64,000 nucleotides of DNA from Megalobrama amblycephala (GCF_018812025.1 NC_063062.1:37001228-37065227), one strand, 5' to 3'; shown: positions 35,777-48,433, numbered from the stretch's first letter. Translations and numbers: made by a program. Notes: a model not told the origin generated them from the sequence alone.

Positions 35777-37612
35777 AAGGTGCCCTAGAACTTTTTTTTA
35801 AAAGATGTAATATAAGTCTAAGGTGTCCCCTGAATGTGTCTGTGAAGTTTCAGCTCAAAATACCCCATAGATTTTTTTTAGTTAATTTTTTTTAACTGCC
35901 TATTTTGGGGCATCATTATAAATGAGCCGATTCAGGGCTACTGGCCCTTTAATTCTCGTGCTCCACGCCCACGGAGCTCGCGCTTGCCTTAAACAGTGCA
36001 TAAACAAAGTTCACACAGCTAATATAACCCTCAATTGGATCTTTACAAAGTGTTCGTCATGCATGCGGCGGATTATGTGAATATTGTATACTGTTATATT
36101 GTTTACATTTGATTCTGAATGAATTTGAGGCTGTGCTCCGTGGCTAACGGCTAATGCTACACTGTTGGAGAGATTTATAAAGAATGAAGTTGTGTTTATG
36201 AATTATACAGACTGAGAAGTGTTTAATAATGAAAATAGCGACGGCTCTTGTCTCCATGAACAGTGTTGGGGAAAGTTACTTTTAAAAGTAATGCATTACA
36301 ATATTGCGTTACTCCCTAAAAAAGTAACTAAATGCGTTACTTCGTTACTTTTTATGAAAAGTAATGCGTTATATTACTTTTGCGTTACTTTTTCTCACCG
36401 GGGCTGGGCTTGCTTGTTTGTTTTTTAATAACAACAAAAAAAGTTCTATTTTTGGCAAAAAGGCCCTTTCACACCAAAAGTGAAATGAATAAGCCTCAGG
36501 CTGAAGGAAATGCATATTTACACCTGTACAGTAGAGGGCGCAGCTCAAACAAACCTTTCAGCTGTGCTGCCATTCTGGATTAAAGAAGAATAGATACAGG
36601 AGAAGGAAGTTCTAGTTCTTATTTCTAAATCTAATCTAAAGTATTTTTGCTTATTAATTGGTTGAATTAGGTATATTGAAGGTCAGCAGTAAAGACATTG
36701 GTTAATAATTTAGATTAAATACATAAAGTATATTTGTGTAATTTAATATAGTTTATTATTACAGGTTTGCAGAAATTCTGAGATTGCATTTCACTGTTTT
36801 TATTCATTTTGAGGAATACTGAATGTTTTCGTCCAACTGAGATGAGTAAATGCATGTTCACATTTAGTCTAAAACTACAATAACCATCATGCTTACACAG
36901 CGCACACAACATCCTCTGCACTTTGTTTCTCTCAATATGGGGACAGGAGATCTGTCAGTCATTAACTGTGAAAAGTAACTTGCGTTACTTATTTGAAAAA
37001 GTAACTTAGATATTTTGTTGTAAATTGAAAAAGTAATGCGTTACTTTACTAGTTACTTGAAAAAGTAATCTGATTACGTAACTCAAGTTACTTGTAATGC
37101 GTTACCCCCAACACTGTCCATGAATACAGTAAGAAACGATGGTAACTTTAACCACATTTAACAGTACATTAGCAACATGCTAACGAAACATTTAGAAAGA
37201 CAATTTACAAATATCACTAAAAATATCATGTAATCATGGATCATGTCAGTTATTATTGCTCCATCTGCCATTTTTCGCTATTGTTCTTGCTTGCTTACCT
37301 AGTCTGTTGATTCACCTGTGCAGATCCAGACATTACTGGCTGCCCTTGTCTAATGCCTTTCATAATGTTGGGAACATGGGCTGGCATATGCAAATATTGG
37401 GGGCGTACATATTAATGTCCCAACTGTTATGTAACAGTCGGTGTTATGTTGAGATTCACCTGTTCTTCTGAGGTCTTTTAAACAAATGAGATTTATATGA
37501 TAAGAAGGAGGAAACAATGGAGTTTGAGACACACTGTATGTCATTTCCATGTACTGAACTCTTGTTATTTGACTATGCCAAGATAAATTCAATTTTTCAT
37601 TCGAGGGCACCT
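35777..37612. mobile_element. TTAA-flanked element, interrupted by a nested hAT-type MITE
   Basis: Termini AAGGTGCCCTAGAA and TTCGAGGGCACCT are inverted and flanked by TTAA (35773-35776 and 37613-37616). Without the nested insert it would be about 970 bp. No transposase is recognisable. A truncated, reverse-oriented copy lies at 20946-21526 and a related segment at 43267-43330. TTAA flanks point to piggyBac/Kolobok-like mobilisation. Confidence 0.85.
36261..37116. mobile_element. hAT-type MITE with 8-bp TSD, nested in the TTAA element
   Basis: The ends CAGTGTTGGGGAAAGTTACT and GTAATGCGTTACCCCCAACACTG-type are inverted. The 8-bp direct repeat TCCATGAA flanks the element (36253-36260 and 37117-37124), the hallmark of hAT insertion. 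The 856-bp interior is rich in AAAGTAAC/GTTACTTT words and has no transposase. It is younger than the element it interrupts. Confidence 0.95.
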
Positions 37613-37619
37613 TTAATGT

Positions 37620-37979
37620 TTGGTTGATTTTAGGCCCAGTATGTATATGTCTACAGTAGAGAAAGATTTTGTTGTTCTTCCTATGACAAGCCCTTCTTCC
37701 CCTTACGGTGTTTTTGGTGATAGCGAAGGCCGTGTTGGTTGGTTACTACTACTTATTATTCCACATTTCAGGTTTCTGTCCTCTGTCGTGTGTCCATGTG
37801 GTGTTTTCTGTGTGCAGAGGTCAGTAAGATAAATGAGTTCTTCTCGTGAGGATCAGTGGTTGTATTTCTCTGTGTTTTTCACCTCAGCTCGCACAACCCT
37901 CTGCACCCTAAATAGAGCACTCAGTTTCAAAGAGGAACGACAGCAGGGCATTATGTGCTTTGTTACGAGGAAGGATTTT

Positions 37980-38019
<40 letters not shown>

Positions 38020-38750
38020 TGTGCACCTATAAGCTGATGCTCAAGGCTACGGACAGAGCTGGCTGACTGCAAGCGAACAGATGCCTGCCTGTAGCAGCGA
38101 TGACAGGCTTTGAGAAGGGCTGAAGGGCCGCCTACTGAGCACTTTGCTCTGTGATAAGTGGGATGACTTCTCCTTCCTTCAGCCTGGCACACAGACCTGC
38201 ATTACCAAGAATATCCTAGGGGCAACACTGCAGAATAAACCTCCTGAACCACTATTGTTATGCGTGACCACTGATATTTGACACACAGGATTTTCTCTGT
38301 AACATCTCGCCATTGTGAGCCTCTATAATTTGGTATCTGATTTGTTTTAGAGAACTGCTATTGGATTTCCAGTTCCAAGATGAAATTAAAACTTTCTAAA
38401 ACTTTTCACAAGATATTGTCCACCAAATATTAGGTGTAAGTTTTGCTTTTGTTATTTATATTGATCCGCTAAGACAGACTCTATGGGCAACCTGCATGCA
38501 TTTATTTGATTTCTAGATATTAAGTATACATTTCTGTTTAGCATTTATTTTATTCTATATTGATTCACTGAGGCAGACTCCAAGGCCAACGTGCATTTAT
38601 TTCATTTCATTTCTAGAAAGAAAACATGAGTATAAAGAAAATGAGAAAGAAAAAAAAGTGTGAAAGGTCAAAATCTTAGAGATAGTTCCCCCAAAAATGT
38701 TTTTTCTAACCCATATGATAACAATATTATTTTAGTATCACTAACATTAT
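37620..38750. other. No gene; (TG)n microsatellite at 37982-38015
   Basis: 17 TG units in otherwise unique-looking sequence. Confidence 0.6.
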
Positions 38751-38755
38751 TATTA

Positions 38756-40977
38756 GGGGTTCAAGTGTGTAGCGCTGAAACCCTATTGTAATTGTCAAAT
38801 TTTCCAAGGATCAGCATTCTTCCCTAAAAGTGATCAGGCAGACCGAACCGTGAGTGGCAGAGACTTAAAACTCTGAGGGCTGGTAGTACTGAAGTGTTTT
38901 ATGTCAGTGGAATCGTTGGCTCAATACGGACAAAATGCATGCAACCATAGGTTTTTGGCCTGATTGTAACCAAACCAGTGCAGCAATATTCTCTGGAGTC
39001 TGATTGTCAATAATTATCAAAGAAAAAATTTCTATTCACGGTCTCTAAGGGCTGCCAAAACGTTTGATGTGGGTGGAGCCACTTTTACGCACAGCTCATT
39101 CTGTGATCACATGAAAAAGGACGCAGCAACTGGCCACTTGGTGGCGCTATAACATGAAAAAATCATGAAAAAGAACTACTTCACCGTTAGTCCCACTGAC
39201 TTGAAAATGGGCATGCAGTGTATTTGTCTGAGGTGCCATGACTGTCTCTGAGGACAGTGACGTATCTCAAAAAACATCTGCCATCGGCCAATGAATTTTG
39301 AGCAGCTATCAGACAAGGTTAACGGAGGCCGATTGGAGTGAAACTTGCCGGGCCTGTTTGATTTACGGCCCTAGAGACCTGGGAGAAATTCAAAAGAAAT
39401 CAGCCACTCACCCACAAGAGTCGTACCACATGGTAGAACTCCTCATTCTGAGCAACTTTGCCTCTAGGACCACCACTGTCCATCGAATCATTTGTTAAAT
39501 ATTGGAAATTATTTCAAAAAACAACTTTGGTGAACTAGTCTTATGTTTTTGGCTCAACCTCGATAACCATTAACCCTCTGGAGTCTGAGGCTGATTTGGG
39601 GCCTGGAGAAGTTTTGACATGCCCTGATATTTGTGCTTTTTTCAGTTGTTCATAAACATATTAATGGAAGAAGTGTCATTACACTGTATTCAGCACAAAC
39701 TAGGCTACAATAATATGTGAGGAACATGTATGTACATGTTTGTGTTTTTGAAGGAATAACGTTTATGCGTGGTTATTGAAAAAACAAAAAACTTAAGTCA
39801 CTGAAATAAAGCCAAATATATATATATTAAATCTGTGTTCACAAGACTTCTGGGTATTGGAGGTTGTAGACTAGAGTTTTTGCTTCAGAATTATGTAAAA
39901 ATTATGCTGCCTACTCCTTCATATAAAACAATATATTGATTTAGTTTTTGTAAGACACTTTTTGTCAAGAAACACAGTATGCGTGGAGGCGTGAATCGTC
40001 ATGAATAATGGGTGATTCTCACCTGAGAAGACAAAAGAATCGCATAATAATGACCTGAAATGACTTGCATATTAATGAGCTCTTTCAGTCAGGTAGGCTG
40101 TGAAAAAACCCTCTGTGATCATGTCTCAAGCTCATCATAGTGTATATCAAACATACAGAAAAAACAGCAATACTGTGAAATATTATTACAATTTAAAATA
40201 ATGGTATTCTATTATATGCTTTAAAATATAATGTATTTCTGTGATGCAAAGTGTCTGAACACTTATGTAACCTCTATGGCATTTTATATAGCCTTTTAGC
40301 TTAAAAGCATGCACATTTGGAGAAATATTGATTGATTCTCATATGTTTATGTCAATTTTCTATACAGAGGTGTAATATTTATTCAATATTTATTGTCATC
40401 ATTATGAGCGCTGGATACTGTGTTTTCAATTCATACTTGCAGCCGGAGGGCGCTCTGTGCATTTTTAGTCCACAAATGCCTCCTAAAAGAAGAACAACCA
40501 TGTGACTCCAGGAACTAACAGAGGCCAAAGATCACTATAACATCCAGATAAACAGAATTTGCGTCTGAATAGCGCTACCTCCGTGGGCGTGGCCGCATTA
40601 GCGGATAATGAGCTGAATCACAGACTTCTGACATGGCTCTTTTTTCATACAGATCACATAAACACAGAATTTTGGTTTGCAATTTGATGTACACAATTTG
40701 AAACCTGACATTTCAATGTTTTTTTTTAGACATAAGTCTCAGTTTTGTGTCATTAGTGTTCACTAAGTTACAGTTCATTTTCTGAGAACTATCAGATTGG
40801 ACTTCGTTCAGAGGGAGACGAGAGATCACGCATCATGTTAGTTTTCTTTATTTTGCAAAAAGCACAACATTTTGAGTGTACACAAATAAAAGAAGATATT
40901 CCACAGATTAAAATGGTGTATAACTCTTAAAAGGCCTTAAAGAGCTTGAACCCCGATAACTGCTGCTCGCAGCTATA
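38756..40977. mobile_element. GGGGTTCAAG-ended repeat with GCTGC/GCAGC terminal hairpin
   Basis: The left end is GGGGTTCAAGTGTGTAGCGC and the right end is CTTGAACCCCGATAACTGC. The right end is followed by the hairpin GCTGC-TC-GCAGC (40962-40973) and TATATTTATAA. A second repeat seems to be inserted from about 39571, where TAACCCTCTGGAGTCTGAGG is a familiar fish-element start; its end is unresolved. No coding sequence was recognised. Confidence 0.6.
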
Positions 40978-40979
40978 TT

Positions 40980-41213
40980 TATAATTATCATTGTAGTCTG
41001 TATTACTATTTTGAAAGTTTATATTTTCATTTTTGTTTTCATTTTAATTTCAGTTCAAGTTTTAGTAATTTTGTTATATTTTTGATCATTTTTATTTGTT
41101 TTGTAATGTCTATATAGTTTTTATTAATTCTAATTTTATTTAATTGTATTTTATAATATATTATTTTATTTTATTTCAGTTAAACTGTACTTTATTTCAA
41201 GTAACGATGATGT

Positions 41214-41244
<31 letters not shown>

Positions 41245-43260
41245 CCGATGAACACAAAAACAGAAAGTTTGAAGGAGCCTTTAGATGCAATAAAATACTT
41301 TAATTATCTTTACTGCTATGTGACATCTAAAGGTGGCATGTTTAATTTAAGAGCTACATTGGAGGACAAGATTTCCAGTGATATTGGTATGTTCATCACT
41401 CATTTTATGAAGACATGGTATATAGTGCACAAAGCACCTTTATAACACTTATATCATGCTTTTATTTGTCATTTTAGAGCTTGACCATGCAAACACACCC
41501 TTAAATTATATTATGTGGAAAAGAGCAGCCAGGACATTCTTCAGAATCTCTTCTTTCGTGTGAAACCATAATATCACATCATATAATATTATTTTTGGGA
41601 CCTATTCCTTTAATAGCAAATATGCACAAAGCATTAAACAATCTGCCCACTGCCTCCATTCCCAGAAATCTGTGTTAAGTTCTTACACCAACTGCATCAG
41701 TCAAAAGCAAAATCCCAAGTTTCCTTTATTTACTGAGGCCAAGCATGGTAAAATGAGACGTTATCTAAGAGGAAAGTGCTAGAATGGCACTGCATCCGCA
41801 CTTGTCTCCATAGCGATGATATTGAGTGACATCTCGGCCTTGATTATGTTTGCGCGAGCTGCGAGTGAATCAAAAGAACTGGCACAGCCACAATACCAGT
41901 AATCTGCACTCCTCAGTCAAACACCCTGCGTGTCAATCTCCACATCACATCAGATGCATCATGGCTGTGCTGTGCGCTGACATTTCGAATGCAGTCCGAT
42001 TTCTTAAGCATTACATAACTGGCGTAAAGTTGAGTTTCCTGAAAGGTGCGCGGCTCTAAACGAGGCGAGGCAGGGAGAGAAATGAGACGATCCGTATTGG
42101 TGGGACTCCTGCTGAATGACGAATAAGGTGCTTCGGCTCGTTAGCGCTCCGGTGGGGAAGTCGAGGCTGATTGGTGATGCGCAGTCCGTCAGCGAGCTCC
42201 ACGGCAACCACACATAGCCGTCGGCAAACAGCAAACCAAACCGACTTGAGCTCAGGGAGGCTGTGCCGCCTGCAAGGACAATGAGAAGATGTGTTTGAGA
42301 AAGACAGGAGGACACAATGATCATTCATGAAGAAGAAAAGTGAGCGGGTAAATGAAATGATGGGCTGGGTGACCTCTCTTTCTCTCTCTTTCTCCATCTC
42401 ACTCCATTGTTCTGTCTGCTGTTCCTGGGCAGTATGAATGCTCTGTTTGCAAAGCATCACCTACATTTTTAACTGTCCTACAGATAAACAAGAAATAACT
42501 GAGATGCCCGCTCACACGCACATTTATACATCTGACAAATGAGGAAAGGGAGCTGAAAAAATGTAAGCTGAGAGGTTCAGGTCTATAAATGTGGGGAGGT
42601 AAAGTAAAGCAATAAGCCACTGGAGGATGTGTGTTATAGTGATTTTATCATCGTATGGGTTGCTCCTATTTCTGTAAAAATCCCCTTCATCATGGTAAAG
42701 TCACTGTAATGCATGGTCTCGGCCTCTCAGGTTAAATGTTATCGTCCCACTTTATATTGTGTCTTTGATACAATGCACTTATTGTGCACATATACGTTTT
42801 ACATTGTGCTTATATTTAAAAATACCTGCATGTAATTACAGGTGTAATGAATTAATTTCTGAACCTTTAATTTCTGATTAAATCTACCTGTGCCTAACCT
42901 TACTCGTATCCTCAATAGTGTTTTTCAATACATCAACAAGTTCATGAATAAGTACATTGTACCTAACATTTGTTGTTGTTGATGTAAGTACACCTAATTA
43001 AATAATAAAGGCACCTAATATTTAAAAATAATAATAATAATTAGCCTAACTGCGGGCTGTTAACTTTACTATTATTGAATGTGATGTCATGGTAATGGTT
43101 TTATTGGCATTTAATTTTATAAAGTAAAAAAAAAAAAAAAAAAAATCAGTGTTATTTTAGTATTATATATTTTTAGCTGGACTTTCTCAACACACGCTCA
43201 TTGGAAAAACATGCCGCTACCAACATTTTCGCTCCAAAAACATACCCATACATACAATTC
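40980..43260. other. No gene; (GTT)n at 41213-41241, poly(A) at 43128-43145
   Basis: The region 41780-42260 is more GC-rich and non-repetitive, and could be regulatory. The stretch 42735-43015 resembles a decayed palindromic MITE (GCACTTATTGTGCACATATAC; AAGTACACCTAAT), but ends are not defined. Confidence 0.4.
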
Positions 43261-43873
43261 ACTGCAGCTTCACAAGATGTAATATAAGTCTCTGGTGTCC
43301 CCAGAATGTGTCTGTGAAGTTTCAGCTCAAAATACCCCACAGATCATTTATTATAGCTTGTTATAGTCAAATTTGCCCCTATTTGGGTGTGAGCAAAAAC
43401 ACGCCATTTTTGTGTGTGTCCCTTTAAATGCAGAAGAGGGCGGAGCTTTAACAGCTCAACAACAACAAAGCTGGAGAATCTCACGCAGCCAAAATGAGGA
43501 TTGTCAGTAACGGTGTTCAGCCTTACATTGTTCAAACTGGAGTCGACACTGATGGAGAGACTCAGGAAGAAGTTACAACTTTTAGACGTTTCTGAATGGT
43601 TAGTGGATAAATTGATGTAGTTGCTGTGGAGTTGATTCAACTCATCCACTAGCGTGTGCCGTCATGACGAAGTCCGACGAAGCCAAGAAACTCATTGCAT
43701 TACTTAATACTTATATTTTCTTCATCTTCCTCGCTTGCGAAAAAAATGGCGGCATCGTTGGTGAAAACGTGCAGATTAAGGGATGGTAATATTATAATAA
43801 GTCCCTACATCACTAGGGGAGTGAAATATGAGCAGCTCGTTTTTTCACATGCTTGCAGAGAAAGGCAAAACAA

Positions 43874-44658
43874 CAACCTGGTCTCATGACAAAAACGTGC
43901 CCCTGGGCACATTTTCAAGATTCGCGAAATACGTACCAGTGAGTACATATCGCTGCAGTTTCGATGCGAAATGTCCACTGAGCGGTGCTAAAAGCGTGTT
44001 CCTTTTTTGCTGGAGCAGATAATAGGGTGAATGCGGTACGTTTTTATGACGTTGCTATTTAGACGAATCGCCGCGGTTCTTGATTTGACATTTGCACTCC
44101 ATTTCGTTTTAAAATAACGTCCCATCGACGCTACGCCTAAACCTACCCAATGGCGTTAACAATCGTCCGTGATCGTATACCGTTTTTCAGCTCGTTTAGA
44201 TATCTTTTTTTTTTTTTTTTTTTGCCCCAGTCAGTCGCCTTTCACGGGATTCGTACCCAGGCAGGGGGGGAATCGACTCCTCGTCGTAAGTCCAACTCCG
44301 TATCGGCGGAGCTACCGAGCAAGCTTGGTTGCAGCCAACAAAAGCGAAACGCATAGATCCGGAAAGGCCAAAGTAAGTTTGTTTACAAATCGGACACTCT
44401 GGTAAGAACAGAAGCGTTTTGAAGTCGTGACATGATATTGCGCGAGGAGACGTCAAAACGAGTCTTTATGAATCCACAATCCGACCCCGGCCATCATCGA
44501 AACCGTATGTGAAAACGAGCCAAAGTGCTCATTGACGTTTTACGGGCCTCTAGCATTCGTTTCTGTCGGAAACTGCAGCGAGACGTATGCGCCGGTACGT
44601 AATTTTGTGTCTCCCGAAAACTTTCCCACGGGTACGTCTCTCCCATGAGACCAGGTTG
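43874..44658. mobile_element. 785-bp CAACCTGGTCTCATG element with 8-bp TSD
   Basis: The left terminus CAACCTGGTCTCATG is mirrored exactly by CATGAGACCAGGTTG at the right, and the arms continue with related ACGTGCCC/GGGTACGT sequence. The direct repeat CAAAACAA flanks it (43866-43873 and 44659-44666). The interior is CpG-rich compared with the host repeat, has no transposase and carries a tRNA-like segment with poly(A). Confidence 0.88.
44205..44325 (-). repeat. tRNA-like segment followed by A-tail (retroposed, degenerate)
   Basis: On the minus strand an A-box-like stretch (GGTAGCTCCGCCGATACGGAG) and a B-box-like stretch (GGGTACGAATCCC) are about 60 bases apart, near normal tRNA spacing. About 20 bases later comes a run of 19 A (44205-44223). 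This suggests a retroposed tRNA or a SINE head inside the DNA transposon. Stem pairing is imperfect. Confidence 0.5.
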
Positions 44659-44779
44659 CAAAACAAAGTTACTGGGTTGTCCTTTTTTCATGTTTTCTGG
44701 GTTGGTAGATGCACCGGGAACACGATTACAGCACTTAAACATGGAAAAAGTCAGATTTTCATGATATGTCCCCTTTACT

Positions 44780-46965
44780 TAAAGCTTTTGTAATTTAGTT
44801 TTGTGTTATCACATTTTATTTATATAGTTTTATTAATTTTTAATTTTTATTTGTGTAAATTGAGTTAAACTAAATGAAAAAAGCAATTTCTTTATTTCAA
44901 GTAACAAAGGGTTTTTTTTTTTTTTTTTTAACTCTAATAACCTGCTTTATTTTTATAAACCTCATGTGTGAAATGAAAATAAAATAAAATTGCAAACAGG
45001 ATTCTTCTCAAGTACTGGAAGAGTTCTCATGTCTTCACATAAATATTTTATTAATTTAATAATGTAAAAAACAAACAAACAAATGCATACATATCCAGTG
45101 ATAAATGTGCAAAATGATTTTCAAAACATTCTCATGAATGAACAGAAGCTTCTTCCACACATGGCCCTGTGGCCTCTGTGTTGCTCTTCTGTGAGTTTCC
45201 AGGGACTTCACTACACCACTGTGCCACCTTGTGGAGAGGAGAATCACAGGTTTGCAATAAGAAAAAATGACGTGTGCTAGAAGAAGTTGGCTTTATATGC
45301 CACATACATGTGTTTTAAAATAGCGGCGTGAAGCATGCAGCTGCTGACCTATAGCAAGCTCTGGCTGTGATGTCTTTCTGAGAGGGTTAGAACACCTCTA
45401 TCGACCGGCTGGGTCCCTCAAGTTTTGGTTTATGAGAAAAAATAAATCCTTCTCATACCCTCACACACAAACAGAGACACTTCGGCTGTATCTCGAGCCA
45501 GCCAAATACTGACTTGTCTAATAAAAAGATACTTGATCTTGAAGTATCAAATAACGGGGGTAGGATTGCTCAATGCTGTGTAAACAGAAGTGGTCAAATA
45601 AACCCCACGGGCTGTAGACTCTCGCTTTCTTCTTCTCCAACACTTTCTTTATTCCTCTCTCTCTCTTTATTCCCTCGCCCTCTCTCTGTAGTACCACATT
45701 ACCCGAGTGATTTCCTCTGGAGGAACACCTGTGAAAGCACGAGCGTGTGGCCCTGCTAGAAAAATATTGCGTTCTATAAAACTTCTCCATAATCGGGCCA
45801 GGTGCAATAAATCCAGGACGGAAATATTAAGTGGGGCTGATATTTCCTTGGCCTCTCTCCAGCTCCGCTAGTAAAAACCAGCAGTCAGAATGACCTTAGC
45901 GTTAAAGAAATATCAAGGAGGAGGACGGCGATGGCAGTCAAACGCCCGCTACTCGTGTGTGTCGATGATTCTTCGGCAATTACAAATGTGCTTCAGCCGA
46001 CTCCGTTATTAATGTTCATTAGACGCCAAATTACGCTAAACAGGATTATGGAGTGCTGTAAAGGTGTTTAAGAGAATTTGAAATGATCTGTGACTTTTAA
46101 AGGCGATCGCAAGGACATCAGCAGTGCAACTGCTCCTCTAAACCTACTCACTTCTATATAGATCTGAGAGAATAATGCCACATCATCCTCCACCTACACA
46201 CACACACACACACACATTCACTCTGACCCTACATGTGAACACACACACACACACCGCTACACACATTGGCTTTACGTATAAGCGAATTCAAGCACCCGAA
46301 GCATTATAGATAATCTTATTTCACAGATTCGCAGAGCACACTGCCTTTGGGACACATTTGCTTTTGTAAACGGAGAATTCACCCATCACACTCTTCACAG
46401 CTGTAGATCAATAGGCCCTTAATTAACCCACATCTAAATACATAATAAACTCGTCATAACTAGATTTGAATTTCCTGAAGGGAATATCAACGCTTGCATA
46501 GTGGTGTTAGGTACGTTTGTAAAGGTAAGTTTAGGATTGCAAATATGATGATTGACAGTTACATTATAAAAAAGTAAATGGGAGATTTTCAAACTTTGAT
46601 TTCACATTTCTTAAAACTAGAAAGTTTAGACTGAAACGATCAACAAAACAGTTTGAATTGAAGTGGTTTCGGTTGAATTAATTGCAGAAATGTATGGAGA
46701 AGAACAAATACAGAGGAAAGTCAATATACAGTGCTCTAAAAACACAGTGTGCCGACTCTAAACATATGTTTGAAGCCAAATGTGCACATTGTATTAATGT
46801 GCGGAGTTTATGAAGGGGAAAATGTTTTATTGATCAAAGCGGAAGATACAAAAGGGAATATTTTACTCAGCATCATTTTCTCAATTTGTTGGAGCCTGTG
46901 AGTGGTGAAAGAACAAAAAACTACAGAAACCCTCCCATCAGTGTTTTTAATTAAAAAGCTGAAAT
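44780..46965. other. No gene; simple repeats and a candidate regulatory patch
   Basis: There is a poly(T) at 44912-44929, a TC-rich tract at 45650-45690 and (CA)n at 46196-46216 and 46240-46253. The stretch 45840-46130 is non-repetitive, of higher GC and contains repeated ATTA/TTAATG homeodomain-type cores; it is a candidate conserved element only. Confidence 0.4.
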
Positions 46966-46968
46966 ATT

Positions 46969-46987
46969 TGTGTGTGTGTGTGTGTGT

Positions 46988-47027
<40 letters not shown>
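46969..47027. repeat. (TG)n(TA)n microsatellite
   Basis: About 9 TG units pass into about 18 TA units directly abutting the next repeat. Confidence 0.95.
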
Positions 47028-47029
<2 letters not shown>

Positions 47030-47430
47030 ACAAAACCAGTCATAAGTAGCACAGGTATATTTGTAGCAATAACAATACATTATATGGGTCAAAATTATCG
47101 ATTTTTCTTTTATGCCAAAAATCATTAGGATATTAAGTAAACATCATGTTCCATGAAGATATTTTGTAAATTTCCTACTGTAAATATATCAAACATTTAT
47201 TTTTGTGAGTGGATATGCATTGCTAAGGACTTCATTTAGACAACTTTAAAAGTGATTTTCTCAATTTTTTATTTTTTTGCATCCTCAGATTCCAGATTGA
47301 TTTCCAAATAGTTGTAATTCGGCCAAATATTGTCCTATCCTAACAAACCATACATCAATGGAAAGCTTATTTATTCAGAAATTTCAAAAAAAAAATGTCC
47401 ATTGTGACTGGTTTTGTGGTTCAGGGTCAT
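47028..47430. mobile_element. Cyprinid CCACAAAACCAGTCA repeat
   Basis: CCACAAAACCAGTCA (47028-47042) is mirrored by TGACTGGTTTTGTGG (47405-47419), followed by TTCAGGGTCA. The interior (GGGTCAAAATTATCGATTTT, CATCAATGGAAAGCTTATTT) is a repeat body I recognise as abundant and well conserved in cyprinids. It is non-coding; the superfamily is not assigned. Its left terminus appears eaten by the (TA)n tract. Confidence 0.8.
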
Positions 47431-47599
47431 ATTTATCTATATATATCGTTATTTATCAATCATAAACCATATTTGTTAGATTTGTGCTTAATACAAGAAA
47501 AAGAAAACTAGAAAAAATATTGCACTATCTCGTGCAATAATTTGTCTCAAGTAAATTTGTTTGATGATTATGATTTTTTATAACAAGCTAGAACATTTT

Positions 47600-48433
47600 T
47601 CCTGTGCGGAAAGGGATATATAATATATACTGGGAGAGTAAAGGGTTATAGGCACCCATAAATAAAATGGAGGGCTATGAATATACAGACGAAGAGATAG
47701 AATTACAGTGTGAAGCTCGCTACTGTCTCTTTAAACCTCCTGGTCCCTCCTCCCTCCCCCTCCAGAGGCAGTGAGAGAGCCGTCTCCACGAGCAGCCAAA
47801 GCCTGTCCATAAACTCCAGCCTCTTCCTCCCTCCATCTGGCAGGAGGGACACAGAGAGAGAGAGAGGGAGAGGGGGACCAGAGTGCGCGTGTATCCACAG
47901 GGTTTCAAATCGGAGGCAAAGGCAGCATCCCTCCCTCAGTCAGAGACTGTCGTCACGGCGACAGGAGGTGTCTGTTCCACAGCAGCATCACCGGAGAGAC
48001 GGAATGCGAAGCAGAATCGGAAGCTAGCGGTCGCCGCAGCAACAAGAGCATCCGAGGAGTTCCACGCAGGAGCGGAGAAGCCAAGGCTGCTGGGGGCTCC
48101 AAAAGAAAGGGGAACCGGGGGCCAATCTTTCATCCACCACCTCCACCCTCACTCCTCCTCCGCTGAAGGACAGCTCTGAATGAACCCTCCTTCTGACGGT
48201 GGGCGAGTGTGGCTGGACGGACAAGTGAAAGGAAAGACATAAAAGAGTGGGATCTTGTGTGGGAAAGGGAGAGAGGAAGACGCCGCGTGACAGTCAATTG
48301 ACGGTGACTGACGCGATGACAAAACGGACAGGATGATCCGAGCTCAGCCGAGCCGAAAACTGTATTCCCGCTGCTCCTCGGGAGGGAGGAAAGGCAAACC
48401 TGCACGCACTTTCTACCACTAACCAGGGGAGAG
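47600..48433 (+). promoter_or_regulatory. Putative promoter and first leader exon of the insyn1-like gene
   Basis: The GC content rises sharply from about 47.7 kb, with purine-rich (AG)n, GC-box-like and CpG-containing sequence, upstream of the coding exon. An AT word, TATATAATATATA (47617-47629), lies before it. Candidate donors for a first leader exon are GAG|GTGAGA (GT at 48434), CCG|GTGAGA (48483) and TTG|GTGAGC (48499). Start site and exon end are inference; transcript data would settle them. Confidence 0.4.

Larger units (their letters stand above)
43267..44775. mobile_element. Decayed DNA element interrupted by a younger insertion
   Basis: The left part shares GATGTAATATAAGTCT...GTGTCTGTGAAGTTTCAGCT with the TTAA element at 35.8 kb. 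The right part ends ATGATATGTCCCCTTTA. Between 43494 and 43590 a short frame starts MRIVSNGVQPYIVQTGVDTD and then breaks; it may be the eroded start of a transposase-associated protein. The insertion at 43874-44658 splits it. Confidence 0.6.

Noticed and set aside
47617..47629. TATA box for the insyn1-like gene
   Set aside because: The AT word is one of many in AT-rich DNA and too far from any defined start; mentioned only as a possibility.
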